Shown: positions 39,658-50,060 of the stretch, one piece after another | How the letters are laid out: each line of letters opens with the position of its first letter | Position numbering within the stretch: the stretch's first letter is position 1 | Source of the DNA: Chamaecrista fasciculata | Lineage: Eukaryota; Streptophyta; Magnoliopsida; Fabales; Fabaceae | Assembly: GCA_003254925.1 (NCBI GenBank) | Contig: QANZ01000122.1 | Coordinates: 160,448 to 224,447, forward strand | Direction of reading: 5' to 3' | Length of the DNA: 64,000 bases | Notes under the pieces: model-generated | Told to the model about the DNA's origin: nothing | The model's input: only the letters and a program-made list of their open reading frames with translations | Databases searched by the model: none | Position numbers and translations under genes: made by a program

Positions 39658-40713
39658 AAGTGTGCTTTATGATGCAAAATATAATACATAGTAACAATTT
39701 GTATAAATTATGATTCAAATTTTTAATTGTGCATAGAAAGACCTCTTCATCATAATTAATTATTTTTTTGTACGAGTGTATGACTATGAATTAATAATGA
39801 TTTCCTACACTCAGTTTCCCTATTTCAACTCTATTGCATGTTTGGCTTTTTATGCTGTTGGAAATGATGGTTCTATTGAACAGGATAACAATATCTCCTT
39901 GTAAGAAAATAGAATATAGAAAGGTGGGTTATTCTTGATCTTAACCGTTAGGTGCAAGGAATATTTGACTATGGAACACATGCAATTATCGATGATTAAT
40001 AATACTAGTGGTCTTATTTCCAAGAAGACTTCATATATACATACTAAGTGTCCCTCCATTCGTCCCCGAAGAACATATAAAAAAGAATGGTAGTGAATAT
40101 ATAAAAGTAATACAAGATTATCTTGAAGAGAAGCGAGAGCATTCAGTAATTGGTAATACAATATCGAATACAGTACATACTGTATTAACAACTTAAGTCA
40201 TGGTTCAAGAAAGGACATAATTTGACAACATTATAGCTAATAGGTCCAAGCATGGCTTGAACTTTAATTTAATTAAAATATTTGCTCAAAATATCTAAAA
40301 TTCATATAAGATGAACAGAACCAAGTGGGCATCAATAATGTACAAATTAAAGCAAGTTGTGGAAGTAAATGTGAAAGATTGAATTTTTGTTAGTTTAAGG
40401 CAATTATTGGACCACGGAATTATCAATGAATGAGTTCATGGTTTTGGTCTCGTTTGTATTTTATCGCTTTAACTCATTCCACCACCCATTATTTCCAAGC
40501 ACTTGCCTCGATCGATGCTGCAAGTTGATCACGTGCCTCACTAACAATAGTAATACAGATACTATATCAAAAAGGAAGAAAAAAATCCATTTTAAAATTG
40601 TTTTTGAGTAAATTCACAATTTAATCTTTAAAAGATGACAGATTTCTCAATGTAGTCCCTAAAAGAAAATTATAAAATTTAATCCATGAAAAGTGTCATT
40701 GCTATTGATTTAA
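39658..40713. other. CRK-C to CRK-D intergenic, non-coding
   Basis: CRK 3' flank (poly-A-signal-like AATAAT words near 39790), then the conserved unit start (TTAACCGTTAGGTGCAAGG near 39940) and the same upstream block as before CRK-C. No gene seen. Confidence 0.6.
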
Positions 40714-40791
40714 GGGTAAATTGCAGTTTGGTACCCTGTGGTTAGGGGCGGTTCCACTTTGGTACCCTGAAAGAAAATTTTTTGCAGTTTG

Positions 40792-41102
40792 GTGCCCCGT
40801 GATTTGCTCCGTTAGCGAATTGGTCCCATGTGCTTTATTTCTGTTAGGATTTAACGGCAAATGTGATTGTGATCACGTTAAAATGTCAAAAACCTCCCAA
40901 CAAGTCTTCTCTTATGCGTTTAAGTCCTTTCCCTTTATTAAGAAAATTTTGTGCCCCGTGATTTGCTCCGTTAGCGAATTGGTCCCATGTGCTTTATTTC
41001 TGTTAGGATTTAACGGCAAATGTGATTGTGATCACGTTAAAATGTCAAAAACCTCCCAACAAGTCTTCTCTTATGCGTTTAAGTCCTTTCCCTTTATTAA
41101 GA
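40792..41102. repeat. 159-bp perfect tandem duplication inside the left TIR
   Basis: The block starting GTGCCCCGTGATTTGCTCC occurs at 40792 and again at 40951 with no difference over about 150 bp. The right TIR has a single copy, so the duplication happened after insertion. The open frame over it merely reads the repeat twice. Confidence 0.9.
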
Positions 41103-41639
41103 GAGATCAAAACATAAAAAAAACATAAACTAAAGAGTACATTATGTAATTTTACTGTTGAGTTGAAATTAATTATAAAAGGGTATTTAGAATTCTAATA
41201 TTACAGAATTTTCTCGTTTTTATAAGATTTCTTTTGAATATGTCCTCATTTAATTACACTTTAATCCCAAAAGTTTATAATTTTTATCAAATTAATTCTT
41301 AGAACCTCAAAAGACAAATGAGTATCCATGATTTATAAAAAAAAATCCTCATATTTAACTACCAAAAGCTAAAATTTTTATTCAAGTACACTACAAACAA
41401 ATCAAAACTCCCAAATTTCTCCAAAATCAAGCCCCACAAATTTCATTCAAGTACACTACAAACAAATCAAAACCCTCAAATTTCTTCAACCCACCAATGA
41501 AAACCCCCAAATTTTTTAAAATAAAGCCCACAAATCAACATCATCGGCGGACCCTAATAATCTCGAAGAATCGGCGACTTGCGGGCACATCTCGAAGAAC
41601 CGTCGCAAATTGAAATCAGTGAGGTATGATAGTATACAC

Positions 41640-42070
41640 AGTACTACACTAACACACATTTGATGATGATGGTTTGAGTTTGGTAAAGCCACAGAAGATA
41701 TAGGCATAGGCGAGATTGAAGAAGAATTGGGTCTCAAACCAGAGCTGAAATTAGGACACGTCCCTCTCTTCAAGTGCTCGGAAGCAGTTCTCGAAGGGTT
41801 CGACGCCGAGAAAACGGAGTCACATAACGAACATTTAAGCTTCACGGATTTGGGGATTCTGGAATCGGCGTTTCGTATCAGAATGGGCTCTAAATGCGCC
41901 CAGTACCACGCTCTTTTGCCCTTAATGGCTTTGGTTCGAACGGTGACTAAGCCTTCGTAGTGCTTGTTGACGGCCTTGACGGCGATGTCCTCCGTCGCCG
42001 CCGTCGCCGCCGACGCTGCGACGGCGGCGGAAGGGAGTGGGTCGGTGGATGTGGAGGTGGTGGAAGCCAT
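41640..42070 (-). pseudogene. Captured N terminus of a BED-type zinc-finger (hAT-derived, DUF659-like) protein
   Basis: On the minus strand the ATG at 42070 starts MASTTSTSTDPLPSAA, then an Ala-rich run, KAVNKHYEGLVTVRTKAIKG, and a finger: WYWAHLEPIL..., CSLCDSVF then SRTASEHLKRGTC. The C-x2-C...H-x4-C layout fits plant BED-finger proteins that also carry DUF659 and hAT-dimerisation domains; those C-terminal domains are absent. The similarity ends after PNSNHHHQM, and the frame runs into TIR-side sequence. GC-rich codons (GCCGCCGTCGCC) stand out from the AT-rich surroundings, as expected for transplanted exon sequence. The family call is from remembered motifs. Confidence 0.65.
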
Positions 42071-42126
42071 TGGGCAAAGGGAGTTGGAATTTGTTGCTTT
42101 ATTATGAGTTGAGAGAGTCTGTGTCG

Positions 42127-42240
42127 ATAATAAGAAATTCAAAGAGGAATTGAAGGAGAAGGAAGAGAGATTGCAGAAATTGACGGAAGATCTCGAACAT
42201 CAGAAGCACGAATTGAAAGAGAAGGATGAGAGGTTTCACA
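42127..42240 (+). pseudogene. Captured coiled-coil coding fragment, opposite strand
   Basis: In the plus frame starting GAT AAT AAG the sequence reads DNKKFKEELKEKEERLQK and LTEDLEHQKHELKEKDERF without a stop, a clear heptad-type Glu/Lys/Leu coiled coil. It abuts the BED fragment head to head, so it must come from another gene. Too short to name the source protein. Confidence 0.55.
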
Positions 42241-42975
42241 AATCAACATCATCATCAAGAATCAATTTCTTCATACCCTAATAATCTCGAAGAATAGGCG
42301 ACTTGCGGGCACATCTCATGCGGCTTGATTTTGGAAAAATAGGTGTTTTTGATTTGTTTGTAGTGTATTTCAATGAAATTTGTGGGGTTTGAATAAATTT
42401 GTGAGGGTTGATTTTGGAAAAATTTGAGGGTTTTGATTTGTTTGTAATGTACTTCAATGAAAATTTCAGCTTTTGGTAGTTGAATATGAGGATTTTCTTT
42501 TGATAAATCATATATGCTCATTTGTCTTTTGAGGTTCTAAGGACTATTTTGATAAAGATCATAAACTTTTGAGATTAAAGTGTAATTAAGTCAGGACATA
42601 TTCAAAAGAAATCTTATGAAAAGGAGTAAATTCTGTAATATTAGAATTCTAAAGACCCTTTTATAATTAATTTCAACTCAACAGTAAAATTACATAATGT
42701 ACTCTTTGGTTTCTGTTTTCTTTATGTTTTGATCCCTTTTAGTAAAGGGAAAGGACTTAAACACATCAGAGAAGACTTGTTAGGAGGTTTTTGACATTTT
42801 AACGTGGTCACAATCACATTTGTCGTCAAATCCTAACAGAAATAAAGCACAGGGGACCAATTCGCTAACGGAGCAAACCACGGGGCACCAAACTGCAAAA
42901 ATTTTTCTTTCAGAGTACCAAAGTGGAACCGCCTCTAACCATAGGGTACCAAATTGCAATTTACCCTTGATTTAA

Positions 42976-43619
42976 TCATTTGATTAAGATATTAACTAAA
43001 ATTTAAGAGCAAATTTAATTTTTTTTTAGCACAGATCATTAAATTCAATGTCAAGTTTTCAACTAAACTTAAAATCATATCTACTCTATTAGTAAAATTT
43101 AGTTAACGAACATAGTCATATCTTCCTCTTTTCAAATTTGAATGGAATGAGTCCAGAACTACGTGTTATTTTTAACGAGTTATTCTTTTGTCTATTTGGA
43201 ACCGTTCACAAAATTAAGATCGAATTGAACTTTGAAAGTTGGCGGCTATTCATAACTGAACAATCAAAGTTGGTTATATATATATATATATCTTTCTCGT
43301 TTCAAATTCAAATGCAATGAGTTCCAACTTCAGAGCTATTTAACGTGTCATTTTTTTATCTAGTTGAGACCGTCAGTAGAAGATATCAAATCAAGTCCTA
43401 AAGTGAGTTTAAGACCAAAGAGTGAAACTTTGAAAAAACTTGTAGTATCAAAATTGCAAAAAAAAAAAAAAAAAGAAAAAGAAAAAGAAAAAGAAAAAGA
43501 ACTGGATTGCAAGCTATCCCAAAGATAAGGGACCAAAAGTATGCTTTGACCGACATTAATGGTATCTTAAGGGATAAATTGAAAGTTACTCTCTATGTCA
43601 AGTACTTAAATATAATTTT
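42976..43619. other. Upstream region of CRK-D, non-coding
   Basis: Matches the CRK-C upstream sequence at about 34800-35360 (for example TGAGTTTAAGACCAAAGAGTG). Contains a short (AT)n near 43275 and an (AAAAAG)n run at about 43457-43500. No gene. Confidence 0.6.
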
Positions 43620-44573
43620 GGGAAAAATGTAAAAAGACCTCTTAAACTTTGGATCATTTGGAAGTAGACCCTTAAACTATCAATTTTGAAAATCAAATCC
43701 TTACACTTTGAAAGTTTAGGAATTAGATCATTCCATCCATTTTTTCACTAACATTGTTAATTATTATTAAGATAAATTACACTTTGATACCCTGTGATTT
43801 GGCTATATTCCACTTTGGTACCCTATTGTTTAAAAAGTGACATTTTGGTATCCTGTGGTATTTTCCATTAACACTTTGGTACCATGAGCCTTAATTCTGT
43901 TAAAAAGTTAACAGAAATTGGAATTTTTGAAGCTATTTTGTAATTTCAACCATAATATTTTTTGCAAAAATTACATATTGACCACTAATATCTTCAAAAA
44001 TTACAAACAGGTCCCTGGATACATATTATCTAGGGACTAAAATAAAAAATATAAAAACTTTTTGGGGTCAAAACATAATATTTGAAAAATATAGGACAGA
44101 AGATAGAATTACACAACAGTCCCAATTTTGGAAAAATTTTTCAATCTAGTCCTATTAAGATCTAAAATTTTGTGTTCTTAAGGACTATTTTGAAGATATT
44201 TAAATATTTATGGATGTTTTAGTTGTTTCAACCTCTTTTACCTGCATTAAAATCACCTTTTATCTCCCAAAGATGGTTAAAATTACGAAATAGCCCAAAA
44301 ATGCCAATTTCTGTTAATTTTTTAACGGAATTAAAGCTCAAGGCACTAAAGTGTTAACAGAGAATACTATAGGATACTAGAATGTCACTTTTTAAACCAC
44401 AAGGTATCGAAGTGTAATTTATCCTAATATTAATTAACATTGTTAGTGAAAAATGGATGGAAGGATCTAATTCCTAAACCTTCGAAGTTTAAGGATTTGA
44501 TTTTCAAAATTGATAGTTTAAGGACCTACTTCCAAATGATCCAAAGTTTAAGGGGTCTTGTTACATTTTTTCC
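43620..44573. mobile_element. Two nested hairpin elements in the CRK-D promoter
   Basis: Outer arms GGGAAAAATGTAAAAAGACC... / ...GGTCTTGTTACATTTTTTCC; within its loop a GATAAATTACACTTTGATACC... / ...ATCGAAGTGTAATTTATC element of the GGGTAAATT family. The uninterrupted promoter sequence (AAATATATATTTTTTTC) is at about 35370 before CRK-C. The insertion ends about 185 bases before the CRK-D ATG. Confidence 0.8.
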
Positions 44574-44759
44574 GATAATCTTTTTTTCTTTTTTAAATAC
44601 AATACAATATTTTAAAATCGTAGAATAGTCTTTTGGCATGCCATCATGAACCACGCGGAAGCCACCTCATTGCAGGCAGCAATCACCATTCACCAATAAA
44701 ATTAGAGATTTAGAGCAAAAAGGCTTCAGTCAAATCAACATTCGGAGATTCTAAAAACC

Positions 44760-47700
44760 ATGTCTCTCTGCTTCTGTTTAATCCTCTTATCATCCTTCAT
44801 TTTTCAATTCACCATCCTCACTACTGCTCAGCCTAAATTCGATTATGGCCACTGCTTCAACGACTATGGTAACTACACAAACACAAGCACCTACTACACA
44901 AACCTCAAAACCCTCCTTTCAAATCTCACTTCAGACACCAAAATCGACTATGGCTACTACAATTTGTCATATGGCCAAAGCCCTAACAGAGTTAGCGCAA
45001 TTGGGTTATGCAGAGGAGACATAAAGGGAGAAGATTGCATTGGTTGCCTAAAAAATGCCACAATGCTTCTTCCAAAGAATTGTCCATATCAAATGGAGGC
45101 TCTTGGAGGATATAGCAAGTGCTTACTGAGATACACAAACCGTTCAATATTTGGGGTTTATGATACTCCTTCATTTTCGTGGTATAAGTGGAATAATAGA
45201 AATGCAACGAACCCTGCAAATTTCAGCCAAGTGGTTAGAGATTTATTAGATAATAAGCTAAGGGGGAAAGCTGCAGATGGAGATTCCCGTCTTAAGTTTG
45301 CTGCTGGAAATGAAACAGCAGCAAGCTATCAAACAGCTTTTGCTACTGCTCAGTGCATTCCTGATTTGTCTCAGGAAGATTGCACAGATTGCTTGGTGAG
45401 GGCTATTTCTGAAATTCCAAATTGCTGTGACACAAAGGTAGGTGGTAGAGTTATCAAATTCAGCTGCAATCTTAGGTTTGAGAACTTTCGCTTCTATGAG
45501 GCCTCAGCTGATGAGTCTACTTCCGATGCTCCTGCTCCTGCTCCTTCAACTTCCTCAACTTCCTCACTAGGTACATATTGATTAACTTTTAGGCTTGTGA
45601 ATAATTTTTTATTTGATTGCCCACTTGGTCTCCGTGCTGGGGAAGGGCTGGCTTGCCTCAGCAATAAACACGCTTGTTGTGGGGTCTGAGAGCGTGAGTT
45701 TGAATCAGCCTCTCTGCAAAAAAAGCAGGGATAAGACTGCCTAATATATTCCCTTTCCCAGCACTCCTACCAAGTAAGGACTCAAACTGGGTTGGCCCAC
45801 CTTAATACGAAGGTCTCAAATTTGAGAGTCTCCCAATATAAGCAATCTCAAATTTGAGAGTTAAGCAATACTCAGTTACTTACCAGTTTGACCAATTATA
45901 CATTAGATTGCGAATAAATTAATTAATTAGTAAATATAAGGAATTACTGTCAACAAGTAATTAGTTGGAGTTGTAACTACTCCAATTCTCAAAGGAAGGT
46001 TCATAGGGTCTTGGATTCAAAGGTCCTATTAGGAGAGTTTTAACTTTTAAGTACTTTCAACTCGAATAAGAATTAGTCATTGTCTAGACCTTAAAGCAGA
46101 TAAGTGAGTGATACCCACCAAGATGATGATGATGATGATAATAATCTAAAATAACTCCAATTTAAAAGCAGAATCATATTGATTTTGTCATGTTATGTTT
46201 TGTAGTAATGCATGCCAAGTTTTTGAAGCCAAACTTGCTAGGAATTATCTATGTACTAATTAGTCTCTTGTCTGGATGCCTCGACTCAGGCGACACTGGA
46301 CAACAGTGGAGATGAATAGGGATCTTAAAATTTTATCTTCAATTATGAGTTTCTAATGTTTAATTGATACATATATATTGCTCTGTTAATATAAGATTTT
46401 GGAAAAGAAAATACTTTACTCAAGAAACAATTAAAATTACAGAGAAATGCCCTGTTTATTGCCATGTTTACTTATAAAATTAAAATAAAAGTAGTATTTT
46501 TTATTGAGATATAAGAGAAACCAATTTAAGAAAAATGCTCTGTTTATAGTTGGAGATCTAAGAGAAATCAATTATGCAGCCCTCTTTCTATAATATTGTT
46601 TTAATTAAGTTATATAGATATATTCAAGTACATGATTATTAACGAGAGAAAAATGTCGTTCTTGTAAAACTTTATCTAATTTTGGCTACAAATATTTTTG
46701 TTTAATTAGTATTATTATCATTATTATTTTGTTTCTTTCTATAGCTATTATCTGATCAAGGAACATCTTAATTAGCTGTGAGCTTTTTTGACTACTCTTG
46801 CAGGAAACAGCAACAAATCAAGAACTATCATTGTCATAGTTGTGCCGATTGTTGTTTTTATCTTACTAGTCGTCTTTATTGTCTCCATCTATTTTGGTGT
46901 TAAGAAAGGAAAGAAAAGTAAGTCAGTAATGATTGATTTCTTTAGCATTATTTGAATATGAAGACCATTTGAATTGGAGTCAACTAACTTGTTTAACATA
47001 AATTCCTTCTCAGTGGAAGATGAAATTGATGATGAAATGAAACCAAGTGCAACAATACATTTTGATTTTGAGACTATCAGAGTTGCTACAGATGATTTTT
47101 CTGATGCAAATAAGCTCGGACGAGGTGGATTTGGACCAGTCTATAAAGTGAGAAAATATTATATATGTTTACATTCAGAGATATATGAATGCTTGTCATA
47201 ACTAATAATGCACACTCAAAATATATTGCTATAAAAATATTTTATGAATATGGATGCAGGGTATGCTCAATGATGGACAAGAAATTGCAGTGAAAAGACT
47301 ATCAGTGAATTCTGGGCAAGGAGACTTAGAATTTAAAAATGAAGTGATGTTGTTGGTCAAGCTTCAACACCGCAATTTAGTAAGACTTCTTGGTTTCTGT
47401 TTGGAAAGAAGAGAAAGGCTACTCATCTATGAATTTCTTCCCAATAAAAGTCTTGACTACTTCTTATTTGGTAAGTTAATTATTAACATTGCTAACTTCG
47501 AATGTATATATTAAACAAAAGGAAACTTAATAAAATTAAAAACCATAATATTTTTATTAAAAATTTGCAAGAAGGATCAATTTTATACCAATTAGTGCTG
47601 GAAAATTATATATCATGCATGTCAATAACTATATTACTAATAAAAAAATAAGCTTAAGTTGTATATATATTTACATTGCGTAATTATGCAGATCCTGATC

Positions 47701-48602
47701 AACAACCACTGCTGAATTGGCAAATACGTTGCAAAATCATAGAAGGCATTACTCGAGGACTTCTTTATCTTCATGAAGATTCTCAACTGCGTATCATTCA
47801 TCGTGATCTCAAAGCAAGTAATATTCTTTTGGATGAAGAATTCAACGCAAAGGTATCAGATTTTGGAATGGCAAGATTATTTGATGTAGACCAAACTCAA
47901 AGCAATACTAATAGAATCGTTGGTACCTAGTAAGTATCATTATAACCTCCAACAACTCTATCAAAAGGCTTTTGCAACATTGAACTCTAATTAAAGTTTA
48001 TTAATATGCAGTGGATATATGTCACCTGAATATGCATTGCACGGACATTATTCAGTAAAATCGGATGTCTTTAGTTTTGGTGTACTGATTCTTGAAATTA
48101 TAAGTGGTAAGAAAATTAGCGGTCAACATGGAGAGAATATGCAGGATTTAATAAGCTTGGTAAGTCCCTGGCTTCTTTTCCTTTTCAATCTTTATACATT
48201 GTGATTTTTCAGAATTCTGAAGTGTATAGTTTAATTTAAGAAGATTTTTTCTGCAATTGATAGAGAATTTCGTTGATGCAGGCATGGACAAACTGGAGGG
48301 AAAATACAGCATTTAACATAGTAGATCCTGTGTTAAGAGATAGTTCAAGAAATCAAATAATGAAATTCATTCACATTGGATTATTGTGTGTTCAAGAAAA
48401 TGTGGCTGACAGGCCAACCATGTCTACAATTTTGCTTATGCTCAACAGCAATTCTTTCTCCCTGCCATTACCATCAAAGCCTGCATTTGTTACCAATAAC
48501 GTAAGGGATTATAGGTCTGCAACAATATCGAGTAAACAAGAAGCTAACAATGTTCAAGCATCAGATAATGAGGTTTCAATCACTGAGCTATTTCCTCGCT
48601 AG
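44760..48602 (+). CDS. CRK: CRK-D: cysteine-rich receptor-like kinase, intact
   Basis: Exons 44760-45570, 46804-46917, 47014-47147, 47260-47470, 47692-47929, 48012-48159, 48282-48602; all GT-AG, consistent phases, 658 residues. Signal peptide (ending TTAQ), two DUF26 domains ([26 protein letters not shown]), a Pro/Ser/Thr-rich stalk, transmembrane helix ([19 protein letters not shown]), and kinase with [28 protein letters not shown] and SPEYALHG. Predicted membrane Ser/Thr kinase that senses an extracellular or redox-linked signal; ligand unknown. Kinase exons are nearly identical to CRK-C, showing a very recent duplication or gene conversion. The promoter carries nested elements and intron 1 a SINE-like insertion. 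Confidence 0.94.
45632..45800 (+). mobile_element. SINE-like insertion in intron 1 of CRK-D
   Basis: Sequence absent at the same place in CRK-C (about 36412). It has a tRNA-like promoter pair: TGGCTTGCCTCAGC as possible A box and GAGTTTGAATC as B box, followed by GGGATAAGACTGCCTAATAT, reminiscent of plant Au-type SINEs. The ends are not resolved and no clean target duplication was found. Confidence 0.45.
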
Positions 48603-50060
48603 AAGTGTGCTATGAGATGCAAAATATAATACATAGTAACAATTTGTATCAATTATGATTCAAATGTTTGTTTTTTTGGCCGAAATTATGATTCAAATGT
48701 TTAATTGTGCATAAAAAGACCTCTTCATCAATTTTTTTTTTGTATGAGTGTATGACTATGAATTAATAATGATTTCCAGCTCAATACCCCTATTTCAACT
48801 CCATTGCTTCTTTGGCTTTTTATGTTGTTGGAAATGATGGTTCTAGTGAAGTAGTGAACAGGATAATTAAAGGAGACAAATAGAGACGAGAGTTTAATGG
48901 AGTTTGGTTTTAGACTATGTTCACTGATGGATGGCTAGCAATATCTCCTTGTAAGATAATAAAATATACAAAGGTGGCTTATTCTTGATCTTACATTATG
49001 TTCTCAAGCACACAACAAGACAACTTTATTTACTAAGTTGCTAACCTTCAGAAAATTCACTTACGCCAACTTTAACAACCTCTAATAAGTACAATAAAAT
49101 AAATTAACCAAGTTGATCAGACTTAGACAACCAATACAATTTTGCAAACTCAATCTAAAGAGTCCTTATCAGAAACCTCAATAAGAGGATCACGTTTTTC
49201 ACCCAAAGTAGGACAAGAACTAGGAAAATAAAAAACAGAAAGATGAGACAACAAGTTTTTAACGGAGGAAATAATAGTTAACCCACACAAGGCAATAAGA
49301 GTTCAAGCACCAAGTAACAATATAACAATTCCAAAAGTATAGTCAATTTTCAAATGTTGACTTTTCTTCGACTAGTTAGTAGCAAATAATTAAAAGAACA
49401 TTCCCAAGTTTAAAACTTTATCCCGATTAAGTTTAATTAATATGAAAGAGGCTCGTATGAATGTCTCAATCGAACACACATCTTGTACAATTCACATGAA
49501 GAAGGTTCCAACTTCCAAGATATAGAAAAGTTGTCAAAGAAGACATAATCAAAATTGAAAAATCTTAGGCGTTATTGGTCAGTCTTATACTCAATCCACA
49601 CGCTCTTTATTTCCAAGATGACTTCATATAGAAATACTGAGGGTCCTACTCCTACCATTATTCCTCTCCGGAGAAACTATAAACAATGCATGGTGGTGAA
49701 TATAATAGTAATGCAAGAGAGTACCTAGAAGAGAACTACAGACATAGCCCATGGACCAATTTAATTAATATCTTCATCAAGAAGGTCGAATTAATTGTAT
49801 GATTGCATATTGTTTAGGAATTATATATATCTCATGATTTTATTTTAGGACTAATTGAGAAAAACATATCATTTTTAATTAAGGGACCACATAATGAATT
49901 TACTCTTTTAATAATACAATATTATTTCAAACGTGTAGACTAGTGTATGCGCGTGCCATTATGAACCACCCCGGCAGCCATTCTCAATGCAGGCATATGC
50001 AGCACTCATCATTCATCAATAAAATTAGAATATTCATACATATTCTGATAATTAATAACC
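48603..50060. other. CRK-D to CRK-E intergenic, non-coding
   Basis: CRK 3' flank (to about 48990), then about 330 bp (48995-49325) not seen elsewhere in the window and without a recognisable gene, then the duplicated-unit block (AAATGTTGACTTTTCTTCGAC near 49354) and the conserved CRK promoter (CATTATGAACCACCCCGGCAG; ATCAATAAAATTAGAA near 50020). Confidence 0.55.

Larger units (their letters stand above)
40714..42966. mobile_element. Pack-MULE with very long TIRs and two captured gene fragments
   Basis: Inverted arms of about 700 bp start GGGTAAATTGCAGTTTGG and end CCAAATTGCAATTTACCC. The flanks TTGATTTAA (40705-40713 and 42967-42975) are an exact 9-bp target duplication, and an empty paralogous site (GATTGATTTAGTTATTTTATTAAG) exists near 34777. 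The core holds a BED-type zinc-finger gene fragment on the minus strand and a coiled-coil coding fragment on the plus strand. No transposase, so non-autonomous. Confidence 0.9.

Noticed and set aside
40721-41128. 135-codon frame with an internal protein repeat
   Set aside because: It is the perfect 159-bp DNA duplication within the TIR; not a gene.
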